Assembly (NCBI RefSeq): GCF_001583495.1
Contig: NZ_LQAQ01000111.1
Coordinates: 269,034 to 333,033, forward strand
Source of the DNA: Flammeovirga sp. SJP92
GTDB taxonomy: Bacteria; Bacteroidota; Bacteroidia; Cytophagales; Flammeovirgaceae
DNA: 64,000 bases
Direction of reading: 5' to 3'
Part shown: in pieces, positions 26,454 to 37,589 of the stretch
How the letters are laid out: each line of letters opens with the position of its first letter
How positions within the stretch are numbered: the stretch's first letter is position 1
Notes under the pieces: generated by a model
What the model was told of the DNA's origin: nothing
The model's database searches: none
What the model saw: only the letters and a program-made list of their open reading frames with translations
Made by a program: the position numbers and the translations under genes

Positions 26454-28013
26454 ATGATGAACAGGAATAAGATGCTGGAAGATACTAAAGCATCTGAGAG
26501 ATATGACGTAATTGTTATTGGAGGTGGAGCTTCAGGTTTAGGTACAGCATTGGATAGTTGTTTAAGAGGGTATAAAACATTGCTATTAGAACAGCATGAT
26601 TTTGCCAAAGGAACATCTAGCAGAAGTACAAAATTGGCACATGGAGGTGTGCGCTACTTGAAGCAAGGTGATGTGGCGATGGTACGTGAAGCCTTGAGAG
26701 AACGTGGTTTGATGAAAGAAAATGCACCTCATCTGGTTCATGATCAAAAGTTTATTGTTCCTGTATATGATTGGTGGGATGCTCCTTTGTATACCACAGG
26801 TTTGAAAGTTTATGATGTTATGTCCGGTAATTTAGGGCTTGGTCCATCCGAGATGATTTCAAAAGAAACGACATTAAATCACATTCCTAATCTCAACCAA
26901 GAAGGCCTTTTAGGCGGAGTTAGGTATTATGATGGACAATTTGATGATGCAAGGTATGCTATGACTTTGGCCTTGACCATCAATGATTATGGCGGAACTA
27001 TTCTAAATCACACCAAAGTAACGGGTCTTATCAAAGATGAAAATGAAAAGGTCTGTGGTGTGCAAGTGAAGGATACAATTAATGAGGAGGTTTTTGAAGT
27101 TCAAGCCAAAGTCATCGTAAACGCAACAGGTGTTTTTGTAGATAAAATCCTTAAAATGGATAAGGATGATCATAAAAGAATGGTAAGCCCTAGCCAAGGA
27201 GTACATGTTATTTTAGATAAAGAATTTCTTCAGGGTGCTTCATCAATTATGGTGCCTCGAACAAGTGACGGGAGAGTACTGTTTGCCGTGCCGTGGTATG
27301 ATAAGATTGTGGTCGGGACCACTGATACACCATTAAAAAAAGTATCACATGAGCCAAGAGCATTGGAGGAAGAAATTGATTTTATATTAAAAACGGCAGC
27401 GAAATACCTAAATAAAACGCCTCAAAGGGAAGATGTGAAAAGTGTCTATGCAGGTCTTCGCCCCTTGGTGAAAAAACAGAAAGCAGAAACGAAAAATATT
27501 TCAAGGTCGCATAAAATTGTAGTAAGTGATTCCAGCTTGATTACAATTGTTGGAGGAAAATGGACCACTTACAGACAAATGGCTGAAGATGCTGTAAATA
27601 CCATAGAAAGAGTAGGAAAGTGGCCTCCAGTAAAATGCATTACAAAGGAGGTTTTGCTTCATGGTTACAAAAAAGGATTGGATAAATCTGATGTAAGAAG
27701 TGTTTATGGTAATGATCTTGATAAAATAGATCAATTGACAGAAAATGTCCCTTCCCTCAAGAAAAGATTGCACAAGGATTTACCTTATACTTTTGCTGAT
27801 ATTTATTGGGGAACTCAGTTTGAAATGGCCATGACTTTAGAAGATGTATTGGCAAGGAGAACACGCTGTTTACTTTTAAATGCAAAAGCAAGTATAAAGG
27901 TTGCTCCCAAGGTGGCTAAATTGATGTCAGGTATTTTGGAGTATGATGAGGAATGGGAGATCGATCAAATCAAAAAATACAAGAAACTAGCCAAAGGATA
28001 TCTTTTGACATAG
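26454..28013 (+). CDS. glpD: FAD-dependent glycerol-3-phosphate dehydrogenase
   Basis: 519 residues. Oxidises glycerol-3-phosphate to dihydroxyacetone phosphate and passes electrons to quinone at the inner membrane. The N-terminal dinucleotide fold reads DVIVIGGGASGLGTA. The family block GTSSRSTKLAHGGVRYLKQGD follows, and the substrate region GGKWTTYRQMAEDAV is near the end of the FAD domain. A C-terminal helical domain is present, so the protein is full length. ATG 26454 is used, though ATG codons at 26457 and 26472 could also serve. It is divergent from the TonB operon. No glpK or glpF lies next to it. Confidence 0.94.
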   Translation: MMNRNKMLEDTKASERYDVIVIGGGASGLGTALDSCLRGYKTLLLEQHDFAKGTSSRSTKLAHGGVRYLKQGDVAMVREALRERGLMKENAPHLVHDQKFIVPVYDWWDAPLYTTGLKVYDVMSGNLGLGPSEMISKETTLNHIPNLNQEGLLGGVRYYDGQFDDARYAMTLALTINDYGGTILNHTKVTGLIKDENEKVCGVQVKDTINEEVFEVQAKVIVNATGVFVDKILKMDKDDHKRMVSPSQGVHVILDKEFLQGASSIMVPRTSDGRVLFAVPWYDKIVVGTTDTPLKKVSHEPRALEEEIDFILKTAAKYLNKTPQREDVKSVYAGLRPLVKKQKAETKNISRSHKIVVSDSSLITIVGGKWTTYRQMAEDAVNTIERVGKWPPVKCITKEVLLHGYKKGLDKSDVRSVYGNDLDKIDQLTENVPSLKKRLHKDLPYTFADIYWGTQFEMAMTLEDVLARRTRCLLLNAKASIKVAPKVAKLMSGILEYDEEWEIDQIKKYKKLAKGYLLT

Positions 28014-28151
28014 CAAAGACAATAAAGATGGTCTTATTAAGGAATTGAGTGAGCCTTTTGAGGTAAACGAAGCATGAGCAAGTTAGTTAGATAATATACA
28101 ATTGAATGAACTAAAACATCAAAGTATATTGATCAGCTAACTTGTTTTATT

Positions 28152-29084
28152 ATGAAACGATTTTACATATTACAACTGTCTTTAATGGTGCTCTTTTCAT
28201 GTTCTAATCTTGAGGAAGTACCGGTGGGAATTAAACCTAGTTTTGAAACCACTGAAATTCACATTAAAAATGACACTACTATTAATGCCGTCAATCTTAT
28301 ATGGTCAAATGTGACAATTCATGAAAACGTTAGGGTAGATGTGGTGACAGTGCAATTGACTTCTTCAGGTCTTTTTATGAAAGAGGGGGCTGAAATCATG
28401 ATTCACGGAAGCGCACATCTTACAGATATTACATTTGAATCTGAAAATAAATATTCTATTTGTGGTAAAGAAGGAGTGAGAATTGATATTGATGGCCTAG
28501 AGTATATTATGCCTGAGGAAGGAGGTTGTTTTGATTCAGGAGATGACTTGCCTGTTGAATTGCTTTATTTTAATACAACTAAAAAAGAAGAGGGCGTTCT
28601 GGTGGAATGGTCTACTGCTTCAGAAATCAATAATGAGAAATTTATTGTAGAAAGAAGTATAGATAAGAAAGCCTGGTATGAAATCACCACAATTCAAGGA
28701 GCTGGAAACTCTAATGTCCCATTAAAATATGAGTACCTAGATACAGAGGTTCCCAATTCAAGCATTATATATTACAGGCTAAAACAGATAGACTTTGATG
28801 GGGCCGCATCTATTTATGGACCCAATGCGGTATCAAATTCATCAACTGCTCCAGAATTGAACATTTACCCTAACCCAATAGACTATAATGAAAAGCTCAA
28901 CATATTATCAAATTCCGATGGTTTTAATGTCAACATATATGATTCAGTGGGAAAATGGTATGGTCAATTTTCTACAGAAGGAAATTATATGGAAGTACCA
29001 ATGGTGTATGGAACGGGACTTTTCATTGTTGAGGTGAAATCATTTTCTGGAAATTTAAAGACAGAAAAAGTGATTGTTCGGTAA
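28152..29084 (+). CDS. Lipoprotein-like secreted protein with T9SS type A sorting domain
   Basis: 310 residues. The N-terminus MKRFYILQLSLMVLFSCSN has a lipobox-like LFSC. The last 75 residues have the type A T9SS C-terminal domain: LNIYPNP near its start and a final KTEKVIVR. Before it lies a fibronectin-like beta region (VEWSTASEINNEKFIVERS, then YYRLKQIDFDG) that commonly precedes this sorting domain. The N-terminal 130 residues are a short repetitive beta segment that I do not recognise. The pairing of a lipobox and a T9SS signal is unusual, since T9SS cargo normally has a type I signal. Confidence 0.82.
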   Translation: MKRFYILQLSLMVLFSCSNLEEVPVGIKPSFETTEIHIKNDTTINAVNLIWSNVTIHENVRVDVVTVQLTSSGLFMKEGAEIMIHGSAHLTDITFESENKYSICGKEGVRIDIDGLEYIMPEEGGCFDSGDDLPVELLYFNTTKKEEGVLVEWSTASEINNEKFIVERSIDKKAWYEITTIQGAGNSNVPLKYEYLDTEVPNSSIIYYRLKQIDFDGAASIYGPNAVSNSSTAPELNIYPNPIDYNEKLNILSNSDGFNVNIYDSVGKWYGQFSTEGNYMEVPMVYGTGLFIVEVKSFSGNLKTEKVIVR

Positions 29085-29285
29085 ATCATTACAAACTAAA
29101 ATAATGCTTCGTTTTTTAGCAATGAAAAGATGCAAAACCAAGAGATTTGGAAGGAGTGTATAGAAAGCTAACAGAAATTTCTACTGATAGTATACAAAGT
29201 AATAATTAACGTTGCTACATCTGCATTTTTCATAAAAGATCTTCTCTTTTTTCTTTAGTTTTGTTGAAAATTAAATTTGACAGCA

Positions 29286-29873
29286 ATGAGCAAAACAATC
29301 AAAATCCCACAAGGTATTCAAGGCCTGATCTTTGATATGGATGGAACATTGGCAGATACAATGCCAACGCACTATTTAGCATGGAAAAAGACATTGGCAT
29401 CCGTTGGATATGATTTTACAGAAGAGGAGTTTTACAGCTTGGCAGGTATGTCAACAGAAAGAATCCTTGAGAAAATCGGAAAGGAACATAATATTGAAAT
29501 GGATGTGCCTAAACTTGCCGACCTCAAAGAAAAGGAATACTTACAGTTGATTGATGATGTTAAACCTATTGAACCTGTATTTAAAATAGCGGAAGCGAAT
29601 TATGGTAAAATGCCAATGGCTATTGGGACAGGAAATATTGATGAGTTAATAGAACATACACTCACAAGTTTGGGCGTTTATCATTGGTTTGATGTAAAAG
29701 TAGGGGCAGATCAGGTGGAAAACCCTAAGCCGGATCCTGAAACGTTTTTACAATGTGCCATCCGTATGGGAGTGGAGCCTCGTTTTTGTTTAGTATTTGA
29801 AGATGGTGATCCTGGTATTCAGGCGGCAAGAGCGGCAGGGATGAAAGTGATAGATGTGAGAGAGTATCTGTAA
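29286..29873 (+). CDS. HAD-family phosphatase (beta-phosphoglucomutase-like)
   Basis: 195 residues from ATG 29286; the frame is also open to a TTG 9 bp upstream, which is not preferred. HAD motif I is LIFDMDGTLADT with both catalytic aspartates, motif II is in AIGTGN, and motif III/IV are NPKPDPETFL and VFEDGDPGIQAA. The helical cap between motifs I and II is of the C1 class, as in YqaB-type sugar-phosphate phosphatases and beta-phosphoglucomutase. The substrate is probably a sugar phosphate, but it cannot be fixed. Cytoplasmic and transcribed on its own, 268 bp before enolase. Confidence 0.88.
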   Translation: MSKTIKIPQGIQGLIFDMDGTLADTMPTHYLAWKKTLASVGYDFTEEEFYSLAGMSTERILEKIGKEHNIEMDVPKLADLKEKEYLQLIDDVKPIEPVFKIAEANYGKMPMAIGTGNIDELIEHTLTSLGVYHWFDVKVGADQVENPKPDPETFLQCAIRMGVEPRFCLVFEDGDPGIQAARAAGMKVIDVREYL

Positions 29874-30126
29874 AAGACTTTCTATTTCATTGATTTTAAA
29901 TAGGTTAAAGTTACACTTAATTGATTTTTATATTAAATAAATGTTAAATAATTGTATTTGTTTAATCTTTATCAATCTTGTGTAAAGTTTGTAAATGGGT
30001 CAAAAACAAAGGATTATTTAATGATCTAATTGAAACATATTGATGTCTTTAAGCTAGACTGACAATAGTCATGTTTTAAACCGTTTCCATTCCCTAGTAT
30101 TGTATCGTTTTAAAAATCAATAATAA

Positions 30127-31440
<1,314 letters not shown>

Positions 31441-31877
31441 TTAGAAGTTAATCATATTTTCGTACTGTAACTAGGTTGCAGTCGAGTTGGAGGCTATCCT
31501 TTTGGGTAGCCTCTTTTTTTTATCTATGCAATATGACTGTTCTTAAATTTCAATACTAATCAATTTTCGTCTGTAGTAGTGTATCCCCGTTATGTGTGTA
31601 TGGCATTTGACCATACTATGATGCAAGATTAAATAGTGTTTTATCAAAGCAATTTATTCATTATCACCAAAAGTAGTACTACAAATAATAATAACAACAT
31701 TACCATTTCAACACTCTTGTATTTAGAAGTAAAAAAGATAACTTTAAGTCTCGATTAATATGTGATTGAAGATAAAACCAATTAAGTTAGGGATAAATCA
31801 AGTAAACTGGTAATATCGATAAATTGAAAGACGATTTAGGCTAAAAAGGTGAATTCAGAATCATATCAAACAATAGT
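31441..31877. other. Non-coding gap after enolase
   Basis: 437 bp. It begins with the enolase terminator (31490-31521). The rest is A/T-rich with no clear promoter, RNA gene or ORF; a weak 6-bp inverted repeat GTATGG/CCATAC at 31598-31616 is the only other pattern. Confidence 0.6.
31490..31521 (+). terminator. Terminator of eno
   Basis: GAGGCTA (31490-31496) and TAGCCTC (31507-31513) with further pairing inside, followed by eight T. Confidence 0.9.
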
Positions 31878-32471
31878 ATGAGATTAATTCCAATAATTTT
31901 ATTTATTACACTGTGTAGTACAAAGATATATTCACAGGTTAATTTTGAAGAACAGAAGAAAATTGTAAAAGTTTTTGAAAAGAATTTTAATTTAAAAAAT
32001 CTAAATGATTACAAAACATTATTAGTGTCAATTAATAATGGTAATGATGTTCTCGCTATTTATAAGACAAACGGTTATAAAATACTAAACGACATAAATA
32101 TAAAATCTTTTAAATCGGTTTGGAATATTGGTAGAGGATATAATACTGTAACAAAAGATAGCCTTTATGTGTTAATTCCAAATTTTAATGGAACATATTT
32201 AAAGTTAATTGAAGAGTTAGGAAAACAAAATAGCACAGTAAGTGAATATTTTGAATACATAGAAAGTGTGGGTGATTTTCCAGGACATATTGAAGGCTTG
32301 TTTTATTTATATGAAGATTTATCAAAAAAGGATAATAAACAATATAATGAAAATTTAAAAACGATAATTAGTATTAACCTCATTAGAATTTTTTGTGATT
32401 TTTTCGAAGAAGATGAATACCCGTCTTCATTTCCAGATTATAAAAGGTTGTTTCATAATTTTAACGATTAA
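31878..32471 (+). CDS. Orphan secreted protein of unknown function
   Basis: 197 residues and not recognised. It has a clear signal peptide (MRLIPIILFITLCSTKIYSQ). The mature part is rich in Asn, Lys, Ile and Tyr and has no known motif. The coding DNA is more A/T-rich than the enolase gene before it and the branching-enzyme gene after it, which could mean recent acquisition or weak codon selection. It is alone on this strand, convergent with glgB. Confidence 0.65.
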   Translation: MRLIPIILFITLCSTKIYSQVNFEEQKKIVKVFEKNFNLKNLNDYKTLLVSINNGNDVLAIYKTNGYKILNDINIKSFKSVWNIGRGYNTVTKDSLYVLIPNFNGTYLKLIEELGKQNSTVSEYFEYIESVGDFPGHIEGLFYLYEDLSKKDNKQYNENLKTIISINLIRIFCDFFEEDEYPSSFPDYKRLFHNFND

Positions 32472-32580
32472 ATCAAAAATTTTCTACAATAAATAGTATT
32501 TCACTTAATACTCATGTATTTCTCATAGTTAGTACCGTTAAGAGATACCTTCACAGTGAACAACTTACCGAATAATGTAC

Positions 32581-32618
32581 AAAAAAAGCTGATTTGCACC
32601 ATTACAGTACAAATCAGC
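32581..32618 (-). terminator. Terminator of glgB
   Basis: Nine-bp arms GCTGATTTG / CAAATCAGC (32588-32596, 32610-32618). On the minus strand seven T follow. Confidence 0.85.
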
Positions 32619-32650
32619 CTTATATATTTTCATATTACAGGTAGAATTTA

Positions 32651-34678
32651 TTAATCTACTTTCTTTAATACAACTGCTGTTCTATTGACATTGTATATTG
32701 ATATATTTTTGTCTTCATCAGTGAAGAACTTACTTGAAGTATCTACACGGTTATGTCCGCCATATTGTTTGTCATCTGAACACAATACAATCTCATACGT
32801 TCCTTCATCACCAACATAGAATTTGTAATCAGGTAGTGAATTTGTAGGAGAGAAGTTGAAAACAAAAACAAGGTCGCCTTTCTTGAAGCAGATGGTTTTA
32901 TTTTCAGTATCCATATTCAATAAGTTGACAGCAGTGTGTTCTTGAAGCAGGTTGTGGTCTCTTACCAAGTGAACCATTGCACCATCAAAGTTATTTAACT
33001 TTTCATAGCGTAGAAAACCATTTTCAACTAATGACCATTGACGTCTAGCGTATTGGTAGCTCCAGCCATTTCCTTCTCTTGGGAAATCAATCCACTCAGG
33101 ATGGCCAAATTCATTACCCATAAAGTTAAGGTAACCTTCACCACCAAGAACACAAGTTAAGAAACGGATAATTTTGTGAAGTGCAATACCTCTGTCTACA
33201 ACAAGACTTCCACTTTCATTGTCCATGCCTGTATACATTTCTGCATCCATTAACCACATGGCAATTGTTTTATCACCTACAAGTGCTTGGTCATGAGACT
33301 CAGCATATGCAATGGCTTTCTCATTTGCTCTTCTGTTCAGCATTACGCTCCAAAGATCCCATACATTCCAGTTTTCATCTTGTTGCTCTTCAAGAATCTT
33401 TACCCAGAAATCTGGAATACCCATGCTCAAACGATAATCAAAGCCTACTCCGCCTTCCTCAGACGCTCTACTTAGACCTGGCATACCTGATACATCCTCA
33501 GCGATAGAAATAACGTCAGGCTTGATCTGATGGGCTACGTCGTTAGCTAATTGTAGGTAACGTACAGCATCTACATCAACGCCCATATTGAAGTAGTCAT
33601 CATAACTACCAAAGCCAGCGTGACCATGATGGTGATACATCATAGAAGTAACCCCATCAAAACGGAAACCGTCGAAGTGATACTCCTCTAACCAGTATCT
33701 AACATTAGAAGCAAGGAATTGAATTACTTCCCATTTAGCATAATCAAATAACTTAGAATCCCAATCCGGATGATCTCCTTTTCCACCAGTATGGAAGTAT
33801 TGGTATACCGTACCGTCAAACTCATTGATACCTTCGTTGTGGTTTTTTACAGCATGTGAGTGAACGATATCCATGATCACAGCAATACCCATAGAGTGTG
33901 CTGTTTTGATCAATTGTTTTAATTCCTCAGGTGTACCAAATTTGGAAGTTGCTGCATAGAAATTACTAACGTGATATCCGAATGATCCATAATAAGGATG
34001 CTCCTGAACAGCCATTAATTGAATACAATTGTACCCTAAATCTCTGACTCTTGGAAGAACATTTTCTGTGAACTCAACATAAGTACCCATTTTTTCTTCT
34101 TCCTGGGACATTCCAACGTGAGCCTCGTATATGATTGGATTCTTGATTGATGCAGTTTCGAAGTTATCCCCCGACCAATCAAAGTTAGTCTCTTCTGTGA
34201 ACCATAACTGTCCTTTGAAGTTAGGAGAATTAGGTTCTTGCACTACTCTAGTAATGTAAGCAGGAATTCTATCATGATCACCTATCTGTGATAACACTCT
34301 TACTTTTACAAAACTTCCGTGCACAAACGTGTCTTTGTATTCATCTTTTGGAAGGAAAATCTCCCAAACACCATCCCAATGCAGTGATCCTTCAATTTTT
34401 CTCAAAGGATGACTATCTCTATTCCAGTTGTTAAAGTCTCCAGTCAGATATAAAGCATGTGCAGCAGGAGCCCACTCTCTATACCACCAACCGTTGTTTG
34501 TTGCGTCGTAGTTAAAGCCTAGAAACTTATGAGCACCGGCGAATTCATATATACTACCATATTTATCATTCAGGTCATTTTTAAGTTGCTCGAAGCTGTT
34601 TATTCTAGCATTAATCTCTTCAGTTTGTGGTTCCAACCATGGGTCGTCCTTAACTAGTTTTGGTAATTTTGTACTCAT
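32651..34678 (-). CDS. glgB: 1,4-alpha-glucan branching enzyme (eukaryote-like GH13)
   Basis: 675 residues. Forms alpha-1,6 branches in glycogen. The N-terminal CBM48-like domain includes WAPAAHALYLTGDFNNWNR. The GH13 barrel holds the catalytic set: nucleophile Asp341 (HFDGFRFDGVT), acid/base Glu394 (ISIAEDVSGMP) and Asp463 (AESHDQALVG). A C-terminal beta domain closes the protein. The MMYHHHG segment after the nucleophile and the overall size resemble the eukaryotic-type enzymes common in Bacteroidota. No other glycogen gene is adjacent. The ATG start is clear; divergent rpe lies 245 bp away. Confidence 0.94.
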   Translation of the reverse strand: MSTKLPKLVKDDPWLEPQTEEINARINSFEQLKNDLNDKYGSIYEFAGAHKFLGFNYDATNNGWWYREWAPAAHALYLTGDFNNWNRDSHPLRKIEGSLHWDGVWEIFLPKDEYKDTFVHGSFVKVRVLSQIGDHDRIPAYITRVVQEPNSPNFKGQLWFTEETNFDWSGDNFETASIKNPIIYEAHVGMSQEEEKMGTYVEFTENVLPRVRDLGYNCIQLMAVQEHPYYGSFGYHVSNFYAATSKFGTPEELKQLIKTAHSMGIAVIMDIVHSHAVKNHNEGINEFDGTVYQYFHTGGKGDHPDWDSKLFDYAKWEVIQFLASNVRYWLEEYHFDGFRFDGVTSMMYHHHGHAGFGSYDDYFNMGVDVDAVRYLQLANDVAHQIKPDVISIAEDVSGMPGLSRASEEGGVGFDYRLSMGIPDFWVKILEEQQDENWNVWDLWSVMLNRRANEKAIAYAESHDQALVGDKTIAMWLMDAEMYTGMDNESGSLVVDRGIALHKIIRFLTCVLGGEGYLNFMGNEFGHPEWIDFPREGNGWSYQYARRQWSLVENGFLRYEKLNNFDGAMVHLVRDHNLLQEHTAVNLLNMDTENKTICFKKGDLVFVFNFSPTNSLPDYKFYVGDEGTYEIVLCSDDKQYGGHNRVDTSSKFFTDEDKNISIYNVNRTAVVLKKVD

Positions 34679-34923
34679 TATTTTTTAGATGTGATAAACA
34701 AATAACACGAACGAAAGTACTAACATAGTCAATGTTTCGGACTTCTCAATTTAAGTGTATAAATTACATACTAATAATAAGTTATAAAATATTGTTAATC
34801 AATGCATTTCTTTGTTTTTCTCTGTGGGTTAACAATTCAGAAAACGAAAAATATTTTATTTTACAATAAAGAAATACCAAATCTTTTTTTGTTACACGGA
34901 GGAAGTTTATTTTTTTTGCGCTT

Positions 34924-35571
34924 ATGAAAACACTAATTGCACCTTCAGTATTGGCAGCAGACTTTGCAAATTTGCAGAGAGATGCTGAAATGCTTAATGA
35001 AAGCCAAGCAGATTGGTTTCACATTGACATTATGGACGGGATGTTTGTTCCTAACATTTCTTTTGGATTGCCAGTATGTGCAGCCATTAGCAAGCACGCT
35101 AAGAAACCTATGGATGTTCACTTGATGATTGAACAACCTGACCGTTATCTTGAAGATTTTAAGAAAGCAGGTGCAGATATGATTTCAGTACATGCTGAAG
35201 CTTGTCCTCATTTACACCGTACAATTCAAAAAATCAAGGAATTAGGCTTAAGAGCTGGTGTAGCTTTGAATCCACATACTTCAATTGATTGCTTGAGATA
35301 CTTATTGCATGAGATTGATTACGTATGTATCATGTCTGTAAACCCTGGTTTTGGAGGTCAAAAATTTATTCCGACTACTTATCAAAAAGTAAGAGATTTA
35401 AAAGATATGATCGATGAAGCGGGTGCAGAAGTTTTGATCCAGATTGATGGAGGAGTTGATGCATCAAATGCTGCTAAATTGAAAGAAGCAGGTGCTTCTG
35501 TTTTAGTGGCAGGTAGCTATGTTTTTGGAGCGGAAGATCCAAAAGCAGCTATTGAAAAAATAAAACTGTAA
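34924..35571 (+). CDS. rpe: Ribulose-phosphate 3-epimerase
   Basis: 215 residues. Interconverts ribulose-5-phosphate and xylulose-5-phosphate in the pentose phosphate pathway. The TIM-barrel motifs are complete: LIAPSVLAADFANL at the start, WFHIDIMDGMFVPNIS with a metal-binding His and Asp, MDVHLMIEQP, MSVNPGFGGQKFIP, and IDGGVDASNA. A GGAGG sequence lies more than 20 bp upstream of the ATG, too far for a normal ribosome site. It is followed by a strong hairpin before the aspartate kinase gene. Confidence 0.96.
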   Translation: MKTLIAPSVLAADFANLQRDAEMLNESQADWFHIDIMDGMFVPNISFGLPVCAAISKHAKKPMDVHLMIEQPDRYLEDFKKAGADMISVHAEACPHLHRTIQKIKELGLRAGVALNPHTSIDCLRYLLHEIDYVCIMSVNPGFGGQKFIPTTYQKVRDLKDMIDEAGAEVLIQIDGGVDASNAAKLKEAGASVLVAGSYVFGAEDPKAAIEKIKL

Positions 35572-35584
35572 AACAGAAAGGAGG

Positions 35585-35621
35585 CAAGAGTAATGAATGT
35601 AACATTCATTACTCTTGTTTT
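35585..35621 (+). terminator. Long perfect hairpin between rpe and the aspartate kinase gene
   Basis: Two 16-bp arms (35585-35600, 35602-35617) are exact inverted repeats, followed by TTTT. It ends 25-30 bp before the kinase ATG, so it could be the rpe terminator or an attenuator. Confidence 0.7.
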
Positions 35622-35645
35622 ATCACTATTACCAATAAATAACCC

Positions 35646-36920
35646 ATGCGTGTATTCAAATTTGGAGGAGCATCCGTAAAAAGTGCCGAAGCTGTAAGAA
35701 ATGTTCAAAAGATTATTGGACAATATTCTGAACAGAAAGATTTAGTTGTGGTAGTTTCTGCTATGGGTAAAACAACCAACTTGATCGAAAGGGTTGTGTT
35801 GGATGTCATTAAAGGAGAACCTTTTGAACATCATATCGACGAACTGAAATCTTTTCACCTCACCATTGCGAAAGAACTATTTCAAAATCCTAAAGCTAGT
35901 ATCTTTCAGCAAATAGAAAAATTAATTATTGATTTAGAGGGGAAGTTGAATCTCCGTTATTTTTCGGAGGAAGAACTGTATGATCAAACGGTTTGCTACG
36001 GTGAATTATTGTCCACTCATATCGTTTCAGCTTATCTAAATCAAGAACAAATACCGACTCACTTTCTGGATGCGAGAATCTACATTCAAACCGATGATAA
36101 TTGGAGAGAAGGTAATGTAGATTGGACTTGGACAGAACGTATGATGAATGCGGATGTACCGAAATTAATTGAAGAAAATGTAGTAGTTACACAAGGTTTT
36201 ATTGGTGGGACGATCAACAATAAAACCACCACACTCGGGAGGGAAGGATCTGACTTTACTGCTGCCATTTTTGCCTATTGTTTAAATGCGGAAAGCGTTT
36301 GTATTTGGAAAGATGTTCCGGGCATTATGAGCAGTGATCCTCGAAGGGTAGAAGATGTTACGCTTTTTCATGAGTTGCCTTATAAATATGCGGCTGAATT
36401 AACGTATTATGGGGCTTCTGTGATTCATCCTAAGACTATTAGACCTTTGGCATTAAAGAACATACCATTGCATGTCAATAGTTTCTTAAATCCAGAGGAA
36501 AATGGGACAGTGATTGGTGATTTTGAGACTTCACCTACCTTGCCTTCAATTATCTTCAAAACCGATCAGACAATTATCAGATTTGAAGAGAAAGACTTTT
36601 TGAATGTAAGTAAAGGTGATTTAGGCTTAGTATTCAGTGAATTTTCAAAGATGAATATGAAAGTGAATTTGATAAAAAATAGTGCACTTTCACTTTCTAT
36701 TTGTACGAACAATGAGCCAAAGAAACTTCAGAAACTAGAAGAATTGTTCCAAGATAAATTCAATATTGAGATTGTGAATCAAATGGAGTTGGTGACGGTT
36801 AAAAACTACAAGGAGGACATCATTCAACAACTTGGAATTGATCTATCAAAAGTATATATGAGACAAATTTCTTTTGATACACTACAAATCGTACTGAAGA
36901 AAGAGGATTTAGATCTTTAA
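35646..36920 (+). CDS. Aspartate kinase (monofunctional)
   Basis: 424 residues. Phosphorylates aspartate, the first step to lysine, threonine and methionine. The kinase domain starts MRVFKFGGASVKSAEAV and includes VVVVSAMGKTTNL, GREGSDFTAAI and VPGIMSSDPRRV. The C-terminal part (about 300-424) contains two ACT-like units, the usual site of feedback control. No homoserine dehydrogenase domain follows, so it is a monofunctional enzyme. DapA and a further ACT-domain protein are within 3 kb, which supports a role in lysine synthesis. I do not assign lysC or another isoform name. Confidence 0.93.
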   Translation: MRVFKFGGASVKSAEAVRNVQKIIGQYSEQKDLVVVVSAMGKTTNLIERVVLDVIKGEPFEHHIDELKSFHLTIAKELFQNPKASIFQQIEKLIIDLEGKLNLRYFSEEELYDQTVCYGELLSTHIVSAYLNQEQIPTHFLDARIYIQTDDNWREGNVDWTWTERMMNADVPKLIEENVVVTQGFIGGTINNKTTTLGREGSDFTAAIFAYCLNAESVCIWKDVPGIMSSDPRRVEDVTLFHELPYKYAAELTYYGASVIHPKTIRPLALKNIPLHVNSFLNPEENGTVIGDFETSPTLPSIIFKTDQTIIRFEEKDFLNVSKGDLGLVFSEFSKMNMKVNLIKNSALSLSICTNNEPKKLQKLEELFQDKFNIEIVNQMELVTVKNYKEDIIQQLGIDLSKVYMRQISFDTLQIVLKKEDLDL

Positions 36921-37111
36921 TAACATTTTGGGTTTTAAATATATCCTGTAATCGATCCCTTTTTAAAGTCTTTGAAAAAGAGTTTTTTATCATAAATATT
37001 ACTTTGTATTAACAAAAACAATTACCTATTTTTAATTCATAGAAGAAATTATTCTTTTATCTTTAACCCCGAATAAAAAATACTTTTACATATTTATATT
37101 TAATCAGATAC

Positions 37112-37531
37112 ATGGATACAACTGCAATTGATAAAGCACTAATTGAAATTATTGAGAAGCGTAATCAATTAAACGCATTATCTTATGAAGATGAGTCTTA
37201 TGATGATATCGAGGATGAACTTCATGATTTAGAGGATGACTTTATTGATGAACATGGAGAGACATTAGAAGACATTATTGGTGACGTCCATGAAGATTTT
37301 TCTGTAGATACAGACGTATTATCTCCGTTAAGTTATATCGCTCAAAGTTATACGAAGACAGGAGACAATGAAGTAGGTGCTCAGTTTGACTGTGATCACG
37401 GTCAAGGAGTTCCTGTAGAGGTGGATGACTTGGAGAGAAAACCAACAAAATTGGTGATTATTCCTAATCCATTGAGAATTATTCTTAACGTGGATAGCAA
37501 GAATAGAAAGATCGTTTGGCAAAACAGCTAA
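37112..37531 (+). CDS. Acidic conserved-looking protein of unknown function
   Basis: 139 residues and not recognised. The first half is strongly acidic and helix-prone (YDDIEDELHDLEDDFIDE). The second half is probably beta-rich (KLVIIPNPLRIILNVDSKN). There is no signal peptide, membrane segment or Cys cluster beyond a single CDHG. It is flanked by its own leader and terminator, so it is an independent gene. Its place between aspartate kinase and dapA may be chance. Confidence 0.7.
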   Translation: MDTTAIDKALIEIIEKRNQLNALSYEDESYDDIEDELHDLEDDFIDEHGETLEDIIGDVHEDFSVDTDVLSPLSYIAQSYTKTGDNEVGAQFDCDHGQGVPVEVDDLERKPTKLVIIPNPLRIILNVDSKNRKIVWQNS

Positions 37532-37589
37532 ACTTATTTCAAGATATTTAGTACTGTTAAAAATAATATTTTAGCTAGTGCTTATAAGT

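Noticed and set aside
28079..28144. Inverted repeat CAAGTTAG/CTAACTTG before the T9SS cargo gene
   Set aside because: An 8-bp stem with a 50-nt loop that reaches the next gene's start is too weak to call a terminator.
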